A stretch of 64,000 nt of DNA from Chloroflexota bacterium (GTDB lineage: Bacteria; Chloroflexota; UBA11872), in the NCBI GenBank assembly GCA_026707585.1, contig JAPOWQ010000025.1, positions 1 to 64,000 on the forward strand, in the 5' to 3' direction. The notes under the pieces were generated by a model. It had not been told where the DNA came from and ran no database searches. It saw only the letters and a program-made list of their open reading frames with translations. The stretch's first letter is position 1. Each line of letters starts with the position of its first letter. A program made the position numbers and the translations under genes. This document shows positions 16,824 to 25,221 of this stretch, piece after piece.

Positions 16824-17618
16824 ATGAGCACCCAGGCCAACGGCCTCCACACCCTGTCCCGCGCGCAAGTCGAGCAATTCAGGCGCGACGGCTTCCTGGT
16901 TGTAGAAAACCTGCTGTCCGAGGACGACATGGCCGCCGTGCGCGAACGCGCCGACCTCATCGCCGGCGGCCGCGCACCCCACGTCCCCGACGACTGCGTC
17001 CAGGTCGAGCCCGGCCTGCGCGACGGACCGCTGCCCGAAGACCGCGCCCTAGCCGTCCGCAAGATCTACAAGGTGGCCCACTACGACGACGTCATGCTGG
17101 CCCACGTGCGCAATCCCAGGCTTGTGGACGTCATCGCCGACCTGCTGGGCAGCGACGACATCAAGCTCTACCTCGACCAGATCCTCATGAAACCCGCGTT
17201 TCACGGATCGGCTCAGGCCTGGCATCAGGACTCCGGCTCCTGGCGCGACATGTTTCCCATGGACCTGGTCACCGCCTGGTGCGCGCTGGACGACGCCACC
17301 ATCGCCAACGGCTGCCTCTGGATGGCGCCCGGCACCCACCGCTGGGGCATGATTCCAAGGCATCTGCAGTCGGATCTTCAGAACTCCTTCGTCGGCCAGT
17401 TCCAGCCGGTCCCCGTGGAAATTCCGGCCGGCGGCGTCAGCTTCCATCACAGCCTGGTCTTCCATTCCAGTCGCCCCAACACCACGCCCCACCGTCGCCG
17501 CGGATCCGCCGTCCACTACATGCGCGCGGCCACCATCAAGGACGAGACGGTCACCGACGCACCCAAAGTTCCGCCGTTCATCCAGGTGCGCGGCCAGTCC
17601 TTCCCTGGCTGCGTCTAG
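16824..17618 (+). CDS. Phytanoyl-CoA dioxygenase (PhyH) family protein
   Basis: A 264-residue Fe(II)/2-oxoglutarate oxygenase. The facial triad is visible: H134 and D136 in WHQDSGS, and distal H214 in LVFHSSRPN. Arg in RRRGSAVHYM would hold 2-oxoglutarate. The ATG at 16824 has GGGAGA seven bases upstream; the frame before it is not supported. It is 22 bases ahead of an aldo/keto reductase, so the pair probably acts in one catabolic route. Substrates of bacterial PhyH proteins are diverse and cannot be deduced here. Confidence 0.88.
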   Translation: MSTQANGLHTLSRAQVEQFRRDGFLVVENLLSEDDMAAVRERADLIAGGRAPHVPDDCVQVEPGLRDGPLPEDRALAVRKIYKVAHYDDVMLAHVRNPRLVDVIADLLGSDDIKLYLDQILMKPAFHGSAQAWHQDSGSWRDMFPMDLVTAWCALDDATIANGCLWMAPGTHRWGMIPRHLQSDLQNSFVGQFQPVPVEIPAGGVSFHHSLVFHSSRPNTTPHRRRGSAVHYMRAATIKDETVTDAPKVPPFIQVRGQSFPGCV

Positions 17619-17640
17619 CGCCCGGGCGGAGAACACTCGC

Positions 17641-18621
17641 ATGGAGATTGCGCTGCTCGGATCCAGCGGCATCCGGGTGTCGCGGGTGGGACTCGGTTGC
17701 GGCTTCCGCAATCAGACTGATCTGAATCTGATGGAAGCCGCCATCAGGCGCGCCATCGACCGCGGCGTCACGCTCCTCGACTGCTCCAACTTCTACGGCA
17801 AGACGCCGGACACGCCCTACGGCGGCGCGTCCGAACTGGCCCTCGGGCGCGCCATCGCGGGCTGCCGCGACGATGTGGTCATCACCTCGAAAGTCGGCTG
17901 TCCCATCGGACCGGGCCCAAACGATCTCGGCGGATCGCGAATGCACATCATGCGCGAGATCGACCGCAGCCTGCGGCGACTGCAAACCGACCACGTCGAT
18001 ATCTACATTATCCACTGGCGAGACCCGGACACGGCCCTGGAAGAGACCGTCAGCGCCATGCTCGACGTAATCCGTCAGGGCAAGGCCCGCGCCTGGGGCA
18101 TGTCCACCTTTAGCGCCTGGGAGTCCTGCAAGGCGCTCATGATCGCCGAACGCCTGGGCGGCCCACGCCCGGCCATGGTCATGCACCCCTATAACCTGTT
18201 CGATCGCACGCCCGAGCTTGAGGTGCTCCCCTTCTGCCGCCAGGAACAGGTCGGCTTCTTCGCCTATAGCCCCCTTGCCGTCGGCCTCTTGACTGGCTTC
18301 TACCGACCCGGTCGCCCGCCGCCGCCCGGCTCGGTGATGGCGGCGCCCCGCAGGCGCGCCGAGTACGACCAGACGTTTCGCGGCCGCGCCATCCAGGTCC
18401 TTGCCGCCGTCGAACGCGTCGCCGCCGCCCGCGCCTGCGCCCCGGCCCACGTGGCCCTCAACTGGGTCCGGTCCAATCCCGATGTTTCCGTCACGCTCAT
18501 GGGTGTCGACACGCCCGACCAGGTCGACGCCAACCTCAACGCCCTATCCTGGAGCCTGAGCGACGAAGAGCGTCGCGAACTCCACGAGGTATCGCGGAGT
18601 CTGGATTCCCTGGCCGGTTAG
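17641..18621 (+). CDS. Aldo/keto reductase
   Basis: A 326-residue AKR with its tetrad in LLDCSNFYG (Asp, Tyr), ITSKVGC (Lys) and YIIHWRD (His). Cofactor-binding C-terminal residues follow the LMGVDTPDQVDANL segment. It lies directly downstream of the PhyH gene with no terminator between. A decayed copy of its 3' third sits at 20844-21191, so the gene belongs to a family duplicated locally. Substrate unknown. Confidence 0.88.
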   Translation: MEIALLGSSGIRVSRVGLGCGFRNQTDLNLMEAAIRRAIDRGVTLLDCSNFYGKTPDTPYGGASELALGRAIAGCRDDVVITSKVGCPIGPGPNDLGGSRMHIMREIDRSLRRLQTDHVDIYIIHWRDPDTALEETVSAMLDVIRQGKARAWGMSTFSAWESCKALMIAERLGGPRPAMVMHPYNLFDRTPELEVLPFCRQEQVGFFAYSPLAVGLLTGFYRPGRPPPPGSVMAAPRRRAEYDQTFRGRAIQVLAAVERVAAARACAPAHVALNWVRSNPDVSVTLMGVDTPDQVDANLNALSWSLSDEERRELHEVSRSLDSLAG

Positions 18622-18691
18622 GCCGAACGCATCCCACTGAGACTCGGGTCGGCACCAGGAGTTACGCACGTTGCCGCGGGACTTCCAATGA

Positions 18692-20227
18692 CTATTGCGT
18701 GCCCGTCGCACCGTGGCCTGGCAACGCTCGCGGGTTGTGCCAATCCTGACGCGCACCGTAAAAGACCGGTGCGTACGAGGTGGCGTAGAGCGGCTTGCGC
18801 AGGCCGCCGACCGTTGGGCCGAAACGATCCTGGCTATACGGCTGCGGGATGGGCGTGCCCAAGAGCTCTTCAATTCGCGACCGCCGGTCGCCAACGATCT
18901 CCGGTTGCGAATCATGGACGTTGTGGCGTTCATCGGGGTCCATGCGCAAGTCGTACAGCTCCGGATTCGGGTCTTCGAAGTCCCAGCCCGTGGCGTAAAC
19001 CCAGCGCTCGTCACGCACTGAGACGCGGCCGGCCCACGCCGTGGTCACGTATGAACGCAGCGACTCTCGCTCCCCGGTCGCCAGCGACCAGGCGCTCTGG
19101 CCGTTCATGGTCGCGGGCGCTTCGGACAAGCCGGCCAGGTCCAGGATGGTTGGGCCCAGGTCGTAGTTCTGAATCCAGGCATCAACATCCAGGTCTCGAA
19201 AACGCGCGTCGGGATGTCGAACCGTCAGGTTCTGCTGCGTATTGAATGGGTGCAGCTCGGTGTTGCGCTTGCCCCAGCCAGTGTGATCGGCCAATTCGGT
19301 TCCATGGTCGGTGAAGAAAATAACCGCCGTATCGTCGAGCAGCCGCAGGTGCCGCAGCTCGTCCAGCAGTCGGCCGATCTGCGCATCCGTGAAGGTCACC
19401 TCGCCCTTGTAGCAGGACGTGTAGTAGTCGATGAAATCCGCCGATGACACGTCAAGGTCTGCGCCCTGCATGTCTGACGAGAACGACGGGTGCAGGATGT
19501 GTCGAGGCTGCTGATAGATCGGCCCTTCCCAGGTCCTGTTGTAGCTCCGGACGTATTCGAGAGGCGGATCGAATACCTCGTGCGGCTCGAAACAGTCGAT
19601 CCAGAGGAAGAACGGCGCGTTTCGGGCGTTATCGCGCAGCCAGCGGCGCGCCGACGCAAAGACCTGCGCGCCCGGCCAGTCCGCCTCCTCGCGCCGGTCG
19701 CGGACGTTGTGCAAGTGCTGGAGAAACGCACTCTCGCCCTCCAGCGAAGTCGCCGAAGCCTCGGGCACGGACGGTTCGTACGCACCGAAGTAGTCCTTGA
19801 ACAGCTCTCGAATCAGGTCCCAGGAGCCGGTCCGCCAGCCGTCGCCCCCCGCGCCGCGTATGTGCTCCCATGACATGAACCCGCGGTGCTGGTTCATGTT
19901 GGGTTTGAACAGGTGCGGCGTGTCGGCGATCAGGCCCGTGGCGTAGCCCTGCTCCAGCAGGATCTCGGCAATCGTCGGGTACTCGTCCGGAATCTCATGC
20001 CAGCCGTAGTACCCATGCACGTACGGAAACCCGCGTCGGCCCGTAAAGCAGCCATTCCGCACTTGGATTGTCTGGCCTGGTTCGGTAAAGCAGCGATTGA
20101 AGCGCACCGACTCGGCTGCCAACGCGTCCAGCGCAGGAGTTTCGATGCTGCTCAGCTTCTGGTCGGATCCGACAATGTCCGCTCGAAATGTGTCGAGGCA
20201 AATGACAACGACATTCAGACGGTTCAC
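18692..20227 (-). CDS. Sulfatase/alkaline phosphatase-superfamily hydrolase with Thr nucleophile position
   Basis: A 511-residue sulfatase-fold protein with metal ligand D12 (ICLDTFRAD) and the conserved FFTDHGTEL motif. At the formylglycine site a sulfatase has C/S-x-P-S-R; here the aligned segment is TIQVRNGCFTGR, giving Thr53 and keeping Arg57 and the TGR turn. Without Cys or Ser, the formylglycine-generating enzyme cannot act. Thr is the nucleophile in phosphatases and phosphodiesterases of this superfamily, so phosphoester or phosphonate hydrolysis is as likely as sulfate release. No signal peptide is visible, suggesting a cytoplasmic enzyme. Confidence 0.8.
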   Translation of the reverse strand: MNRLNVVVICLDTFRADIVGSDQKLSSIETPALDALAAESVRFNRCFTEPGQTIQVRNGCFTGRRGFPYVHGYYGWHEIPDEYPTIAEILLEQGYATGLIADTPHLFKPNMNQHRGFMSWEHIRGAGGDGWRTGSWDLIRELFKDYFGAYEPSVPEASATSLEGESAFLQHLHNVRDRREEADWPGAQVFASARRWLRDNARNAPFFLWIDCFEPHEVFDPPLEYVRSYNRTWEGPIYQQPRHILHPSFSSDMQGADLDVSSADFIDYYTSCYKGEVTFTDAQIGRLLDELRHLRLLDDTAVIFFTDHGTELADHTGWGKRNTELHPFNTQQNLTVRHPDARFRDLDVDAWIQNYDLGPTILDLAGLSEAPATMNGQSAWSLATGERESLRSYVTTAWAGRVSVRDERWVYATGWDFEDPNPELYDLRMDPDERHNVHDSQPEIVGDRRSRIEELLGTPIPQPYSQDRFGPTVGGLRKPLYATSYAPVFYGARQDWHNPRALPGHGATGTQ

Positions 20228-20843
20228 TGGAAAGCCTGCTTTCCGATCGACGCGGGCGCCGCGTCAGGGTCAGCGAATTCCCGAAGCGCCGCAAACGGAA
20301 TCCGGCGCACGACGGCGAACGACCATCGGTCGGTGGACTCAGCTCCCACGTCCGCCCGATGCCGTACGCAGTGATGCCACCACGGTTCACCCTGCGCTGG
20401 CAAAGTGCGTTCGGATTCGCATCGCGCCAGACGCTGCCTTTGCAGGGAGCGAGGGTCGGAATGGCATCGCCATCACATGGATTCTCAGTCAACGCCCATG
20501 CCGACGGAGCTGCCTCATCCGCTCGTTCGGATCCAGGCCGTCATGACCGATCGCGCCTGACGCAAGACCCGGGTCACCATGTTCCATGCGGTCCAGCTGC
20601 GGCTTGCAATCCGTCCCACCTCGCGGGGAGCTTTTCTTTTGCCAGCAGAGCAAGGTGAAGCCCGCGCGCATCGTCAAGATCCTGATCCTGAACTGGGGAT
20701 ACCGCCTCCCTGCCCCGCTCACCGGGCCCGTCTCAAGACTCTGCCGACAAGCTCCGCGCCGGTAGGCAACGCTGGCCCGACACGGCGTTGGATGGTCCCG
20801 TGCCGAAGCTTCTCTTCGCCACCGGGACTCGTGGAAATCATCG
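20228..20843. other. Intergenic/decayed DNA, no gene recognised
   Basis: About 600 bases between the sulfatase-family gene start and the AKR remnant. The small open frames are inconsistent in composition. A stretch near 20667 reads as KILILNWGYRLP, faintly like the start of a glycosyltransferase, but it is not followed by a supporting frame. I regard the region as degraded sequence. Confidence 0.4.
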
Positions 20844-21191
20844 TGAGCCGAGGGGTTGCTCAGCAGCTTCTTCCGGCCGGGCCATCCACCCCCGCCCGGC
20901 TCGCCCGTTGCCCGTCAATCCAAGCGCGCCCAGTACGACCGGACGCTCCGAGATCGAGCGTTTCAGGTAGTGGCTGCCGTTGTGCAAATCGCCGCCCCCG
21001 GCACCTGCGCCGCCAACCATGCGGCTTGCAACTGAGCCTTCTTGCATCCTGAGGTTTCCGTAACCCTCCTGGGCGTCGACATACCCGACCAAGTCGACGC
21101 TAGCCTCAATGCCTTGACCTGGGGACCGAGTAGCGAAGAGCGGCGCGTGCTGGACCAAGGGTCAGGCGCGAAGTTGCCCTCGGGCACTTAG
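20844..21191 (+). pseudogene. Decayed C-terminal fragment of an aldo/keto reductase
   Basis: Reading from 20853 gives GLLSSFFRPGHPPPPGS..., later RAQYDRTLRDRAFQV, an in-frame TGA, then VSVTLLGVDIPDQVDASLNAL and EERR, ending at TAG 21189. This aligns block by block with the C-terminal third of the intact AKR at 17641-18621 (GLLTGFYRPGRPPPPGS, RAEYDQTFRGRAIQV, VSVTLMGVDTPDQVDANLNAL, EERR). The TGA replaces the Trp codon of ALNW. The N-terminal two thirds are missing. It is an old partial copy, not a functional gene. Confidence 0.85.
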
Positions 21192-21260
21192 CGGATTCGC
21201 CAACTTCCGTTGGAAGCTAAGGTAGGCCCGGAACACCTGTCTCTGCAAGAAAGAGACCAG

Positions 21261-22034
21261 ATGTACAGACGCTCTGCTCAAGCTCGCGCACTTCGGCATG
21301 GGGGCGTTTCAGTCATGTGGTCAATCTTTTGCGTAGTTATGACTGGCTGCGCGGCCGTGCTCCTTGGGAACGTAACTGTCAACCAAGCGTTTTCACCCCT
21401 ACCTCGACCAGCCTTCGCTTTGGGACCGGTGGTCCCTGGGAACTGGCTGGACCAGCACTTCCGTGTCCCGCCAGGCGGCACCGCTCGCATGGACATCTGG
21501 CTAGGAACGGGTGACAAGAGTCTCGATTACGTTCCTGTGCATATCTCGATCTTTGACCCAGTGCATCCAAACCAATCGCTGCATACGGAGACGATACGCG
21601 TTGCAACAACTGATCCTCGCGTAGTGCCAATCTGGTTTGATCGTCTCACTCCCAACTCGCGTCGACTCGTCCTGCGTATTGCACCGGTTGCAGACGGTCT
21701 GCCCTTCCTGGCAGGCGCAACGAAGGATGATCGTTATGCGGATGGACGCTTATGGATCGGGCCAGAGCAAGCCTTTCCAGATCAGGATGTAGCGCTAACG
21801 ATTTACGACCAAATACCCATTTCGCGCTGGCTGGCGCTGTCCGCCGATCGCCAGCGTGACCAACTTGCCCTGTTTGTTGGACTGCAGATCGCTGTGGTGC
21901 TGGTGTTGTACTCGGCGACTCGACGGATCCAGGATTTGTCGCGCATCGGCACTATCAAACTGTGGCTGGTCTCGCTGCCGCTCGGGATGTTGGTGATGAT
22001 CCCAGTTGCCAGCTCACTCCTGATCGTTACATGA
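21261..22034 (+). CDS. Hypothetical membrane protein next to a GT-C glycosyltransferase
   Basis: A 257-residue protein with an N-terminal membrane segment (VMWSIFCVVMTGCAAVLLGNV), a roughly 150-residue extracytoplasmic beta-rich region, and two C-terminal membrane segments (LALFVGLQIAVVLVLY, LWLVSLPLGMLVMIPVASSLLIV). No known family was recognised. The start is uncertain: ATG 21261 was chosen, with TTG 21210 and ATG 21315 as alternatives. Its stop overlaps the ATG of the next gene (ATGA), so the two are translationally coupled. Codons end in A/T far more often than in neighbouring genes, which points to horizontal acquisition. It may supply or position a substrate for the glycosyltransferase. 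Confidence 0.7.
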   Translation: MYRRSAQARALRHGGVSVMWSIFCVVMTGCAAVLLGNVTVNQAFSPLPRPAFALGPVVPGNWLDQHFRVPPGGTARMDIWLGTGDKSLDYVPVHISIFDPVHPNQSLHTETIRVATTDPRVVPIWFDRLTPNSRRLVLRIAPVADGLPFLAGATKDDRYADGRLWIGPEQAFPDQDVALTIYDQIPISRWLALSADRQRDQLALFVGLQIAVVLVLYSATRRIQDLSRIGTIKLWLVSLPLGMLVMIPVASSLLIVT

Positions 22035-23593
22035 CGGCGGTGGCTGCGCTGTCGAAGAGGACTCGAACCCACGCAGTTGCCGTCGTGTCAGTTGGGCTTA
22101 GTGCACTAATCGCGCTAGTAGTGAGCTTGGCAAATGGACCCCGGACAATTGACGATGCGTTCATTACCTACAGATATGCTGCCAATCTTTCTGACGGACT
22201 TGGTTTTGTGTTTAACGCGGGAGAACAAGTGCTCGGTACGACCACGCCACTATATACGCTAGCGCTCAGTTCAGTTGGTGTAGTAGGTCTTGATCTTGTC
22301 CAAGTGTCGCTGGTCATTGGAGCGCTAGCAGCAGCCGGAAATGTCTGTCTTGTCCACCTCTATGTACAGCATCTGGGGGCTTCGCGATTAACCGCGGTTC
22401 TGACCGCATTGCTGCTGGCAGTCGCTTTTCCGGCAACGATGGGCGTCGGAAACGGTATGGAAGCCCATGTGTTTGTGCTAGTCGTGCTGAGTTCGCTGGT
22501 CTTGTCCAATGTCGGTCACCCACGGGCTGCGGTTGCGATGGCAAGTGTCTCGGCCCTCATTCGTCCTGAGGGTGTCCTTGCAGTTGTCCTGGTGTTAATT
22601 GCCACTTATGTCAGGAGACGACCTGCACTGAAAGCATCGCTTGTTACGGTCGCGATGACGACAGCGCCATGGGTGGCTTTCGCATTCGTGTACTTTGGAT
22701 CGCCGATTCCTAACTCGGTCCAAGCAAAGTCTGGTGACGCTTTCAGCCTCGTCACGGCGCTTCCTGAGGGCCGTTTCGGACGCCGCTTGTTTAATCACTT
22801 CAATGATTCGTTGCTTGGCCCTACATGGGATGTGTTAAGTGGCGAGGGAAACACGCTAGTCTCGTCCCTCGGGTGGTTGATTGCACTTGCTGCGATTGGC
22901 ATTACGGTTGCGCGTGTTGTGCGCCAAGGTAACCGATCTATAGTGCTAGTGGGGTACCCGGCCGCGTACTTCGCATTCCACTTTCTTTCAGGCGTCTCCG
23001 GCGTTTCCATCCAGTCCTGGTATCTGTCGCCACTCACTCCATTCTACCTTGCAATGACCATGATGGGAATCGAGGTCGGTGGGCGCGTTCTCGTCCGAAA
23101 TCACTGGCGGACGGTCAGCCTCGCGGCTTTTGTCCTCCTGTTTGCAGGTCAAATCTCAGCGCTAGACTTGGGGCAGGGTCAGGGCCTAGAGTTTTCCACG
23201 CGTTCCAATCTTGAGCGTGAGCATTTGTACGCGCGCGCGGCCCGCGACCTTGAGCCGGAAGTGGACTTGACTACCGTAATTGCCGCAGCCGAGATAGGCT
23301 CGCTTGGCTACCATAGCTCCGCGTCAATTCTGGACACGTTAGGCTTGGTCAGCCCGGAGTCGGCACGCTTCTATCCGATAGATCCCAGGGAGGCTGTCCC
23401 CGGAGTAGAAAACGCGATGCCTACGAATCTGATTCTCGAATTGAGACCAGACTACGTTGTTTCGTTAGAGGTGTTCATACGAGAGTCGCTCCTTAAGAGC
23501 GAAGTGTTTGATAATGCCTACGAGCAAGTGGCCTTCTATCCTGCGCAAGCATTTGGAAGCAACGGGCTGTACGTCTTCCGGATCAGGTCGTAG
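22031..23593 (+). CDS. GT-C fold membrane glycosyltransferase-like protein
   Basis: A 520-residue integral membrane protein with about nine to ten hydrophobic segments. The first loop has the acidic signature NGPRTIDDAFITYRYA followed by LSDGLGFVFNAGEQVLGTTTPLYT. This is typical of polyprenyl-phosphate-sugar-dependent GT-C enzymes (ArnT/PMT/GT39-like). The C-terminal roughly 130 residues form a soluble domain. It would move a sugar from a lipid carrier to a surface polymer or protein. The start overlaps the upstream stop. The lower G+C matches the partner gene and differs from the surroundings. Confidence 0.8.
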   Translation: MTAVAALSKRTRTHAVAVVSVGLSALIALVVSLANGPRTIDDAFITYRYAANLSDGLGFVFNAGEQVLGTTTPLYTLALSSVGVVGLDLVQVSLVIGALAAAGNVCLVHLYVQHLGASRLTAVLTALLLAVAFPATMGVGNGMEAHVFVLVVLSSLVLSNVGHPRAAVAMASVSALIRPEGVLAVVLVLIATYVRRRPALKASLVTVAMTTAPWVAFAFVYFGSPIPNSVQAKSGDAFSLVTALPEGRFGRRLFNHFNDSLLGPTWDVLSGEGNTLVSSLGWLIALAAIGITVARVVRQGNRSIVLVGYPAAYFAFHFLSGVSGVSIQSWYLSPLTPFYLAMTMMGIEVGGRVLVRNHWRTVSLAAFVLLFAGQISALDLGQGQGLEFSTRSNLEREHLYARAARDLEPEVDLTTVIAAAEIGSLGYHSSASILDTLGLVSPESARFYPIDPREAVPGVENAMPTNLILELRPDYVVSLEVFIRESLLKSEVFDNAYEQVAFYPAQAFGSNGLYVFRIRS

Positions 23594-23817
23594 CAGCCCG
23601 TGAGTCTCCTTGCGGCCTGTGCGAGAGGCATGGTCGATGAGCCAGGGTTATCGCAGACCTTGAACGCGAGCAAGTCGGCCAGGTGATCAGTCCTACGTCA
23701 GACCAAGTAGTTTCTGGCCGGCAAGCCAAGGGTTTCGCCAGCACGCCGGCGGTGCGATTTGATGTCGTCCTCATCGCGTAGCCCTCCAGGTTTGCGATCT
23801 CGGCGGTACTGATAGGG

Positions 23818-23890
23818 TGGCGAGGGGCGGAATCGAACCGCCGACACATGGATTTTCAGTCCACTGCTCTACCGACTGAGCTACCTCGCC
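23818..23890 (-). tRNA. tRNA-Phe (GAA)
   Basis: On the minus strand from 23890: acceptor GGCGAGG/CCTCGCC, D arm GCTCAGTCGGTAGAGC, anticodon loop CTGAAAA with GAA, T arm GGCGGTTCGATTCCGCC. It is 73 bases and CCA is not encoded. It lies 25 bases downstream of tRNA-Val on the same strand, so the two are probably processed from one transcript. Confidence 0.95.
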
Positions 23891-23915
23891 GGGGCCTGCG
23901 TCACTTCGGGCCAGG

Positions 23916-23988
23916 TGGGCGGTGCAGGGCTCGAACCTGCGACCTCTACGGTGTAAACGTAGCGCTCTGCCAGCTGAGCTAACCGCCC
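23916..23988 (-). tRNA. tRNA-Val (UAC)
   Basis: On the minus strand from 23988: acceptor GGGCGGT/ACCGCCC, D arm GCTCAGCTGGCAGAGC, anticodon stem CTACG/CGTAG with loop TTTACAC containing TAC, T arm GCAGGTTCGAGCCCTGC. It is 73 bases with no encoded CCA. It is first of the Val-Phe pair. Confidence 0.95.
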
Positions 23989-24173
23989 GTCAGCAGGCCC
24001 CGCGACCCGGGCGCGAGGCATCCTACCCCAACACCCAGCTAGCCGAAGCACGCGTGGCCTACTCCCTTGCCGCGTGAAAGCCGCGCGTGACCGCTGACCG
24101 CCGAGTGTCGTCTCGCCGGACAGCGGGCGCTGCGCGCTAGTCACGAGGCGACGCGCGAAGGCGACCTGTCAGG

Positions 24174-25055
24174 CTACGGCGACCCACCCCCGCCGGAACC
24201 GATAGCGGGCGTCCCCAGGATCACTGGCAGCCCAGTGTCCGGATTGGTCGGGACGTACACCACGCTACCCGAGTCAATCTCGCGCAGCGCCGTAATGTAC
24301 TTGTCCTGTAGCACGGCCGCCGTCAGCGATTCATTGATCAGGTTGTTGGCCTCGGCGATACCCGTGGCTTCCTCGACGCGTCGCTGAGCCTCCTGCTCGG
24401 CTTCCTGAACCCGGAATGCCCGCTCTTCAATCGCCTGCTCGGCGGCCAGCTTCCGCTCAATCGCCGTGGTGATCTGCTGTGGCAGCGACACGTCGCGCAG
24501 CAACACGTTCTCTACCAGGACTCCTCGCTCCGACAGGATGCTCTGCAACTGCGCCTCGATTTTCTCGGCAACCTCGGTGCGTGCGGTTGTGTACAGAGCC
24601 TCGGCCTGAAACTCGCCAACCACGTCACGGATCGCATCGCGGATTGCCGGTCGGACGACAATCTCGACGTAATTCGGGCCAATCTGCTGAAACACCATGG
24701 GCGCATCCGCAAACTTCAGCCGATACAGCGTCGTGATGTCCAACCCAACCGACAGACCCTCGGAGGTCAGCGTCCGCACTGTCTGATCCGTCGCGCTCGG
24801 GCTGGCGTCTTCCGCTCGCGAACTCATGGTGAGCTGCTGCGTCCGCACGCTCAGCGTCTCCAGGCTGGCCCACGGGGCCTTGACCAACAGGCCCTCGGGC
24901 CGTGGCGTTTGATCAACCACGCCAAACGTGTGCAGCACGCCGACCTCACCGACGTTTACAAAGCGCACGCTGAACAGCCCCAGCACGATGACTGCGGCAA
25001 TGACGATCACAATCGTGCCGACAGCGGTGTTTCCGTATCTATTTGTGCCCATCAA
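24174..25055 (-). CDS. SPFH/prohibitin-family membrane protein
   Basis: A 293-residue protein with one N-terminal membrane segment (VGTIVIVIAAVIVLGLFSV, about residues 12-30). A band-7/SPFH domain runs about 30-200 (NVGEVGVLHTFGVVDQ; SEGLSVGLDITTLYRL; LLRDVSLPQQ). A charged coiled coil rich in Glu/Ala/Arg follows (EQAIEERAFRVQEAEQEAQ). These proteins form ring-like membrane scaffolds, often with FtsH-type proteases. The last residues are a Gly/Ser/Pro tail. It is divergent from the lipoprotein gene at 25222. Confidence 0.88.
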   Translation of the reverse strand: MMGTNRYGNTAVGTIVIVIAAVIVLGLFSVRFVNVGEVGVLHTFGVVDQTPRPEGLLVKAPWASLETLSVRTQQLTMSSRAEDASPSATDQTVRTLTSEGLSVGLDITTLYRLKFADAPMVFQQIGPNYVEIVVRPAIRDAIRDVVGEFQAEALYTTARTEVAEKIEAQLQSILSERGVLVENVLLRDVSLPQQITTAIERKLAAEQAIEERAFRVQEAEQEAQRRVEEATGIAEANNLINESLTAAVLQDKYITALREIDSGSVVYVPTNPDTGLPVILGTPAIGSGGGGSP

Positions 25056-25221
25056 CAGTGGTCCCCTTTGGCGCGGGGCGCCGCTGCGCGGCTGCTCGCC
25101 CGAACCGTGTCGGTGATTCCGACAGATCGCTTACTCTGTTGATACCATCCATGCGGCGCGGATACAAGGACGTTCGGTACCGGCGCGCTGCATGGTGTTG
25201 CGCTGGGAACGGAGATTCGGT

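Noticed and set aside
20844-21191. In-frame TGA in the aldo/keto reductase remnant as another selenocysteine codon
   Set aside because: The aligned residue is a structural Trp, not a Cys; no hairpin follows and the rest of the gene is missing, so it is a decayed copy.
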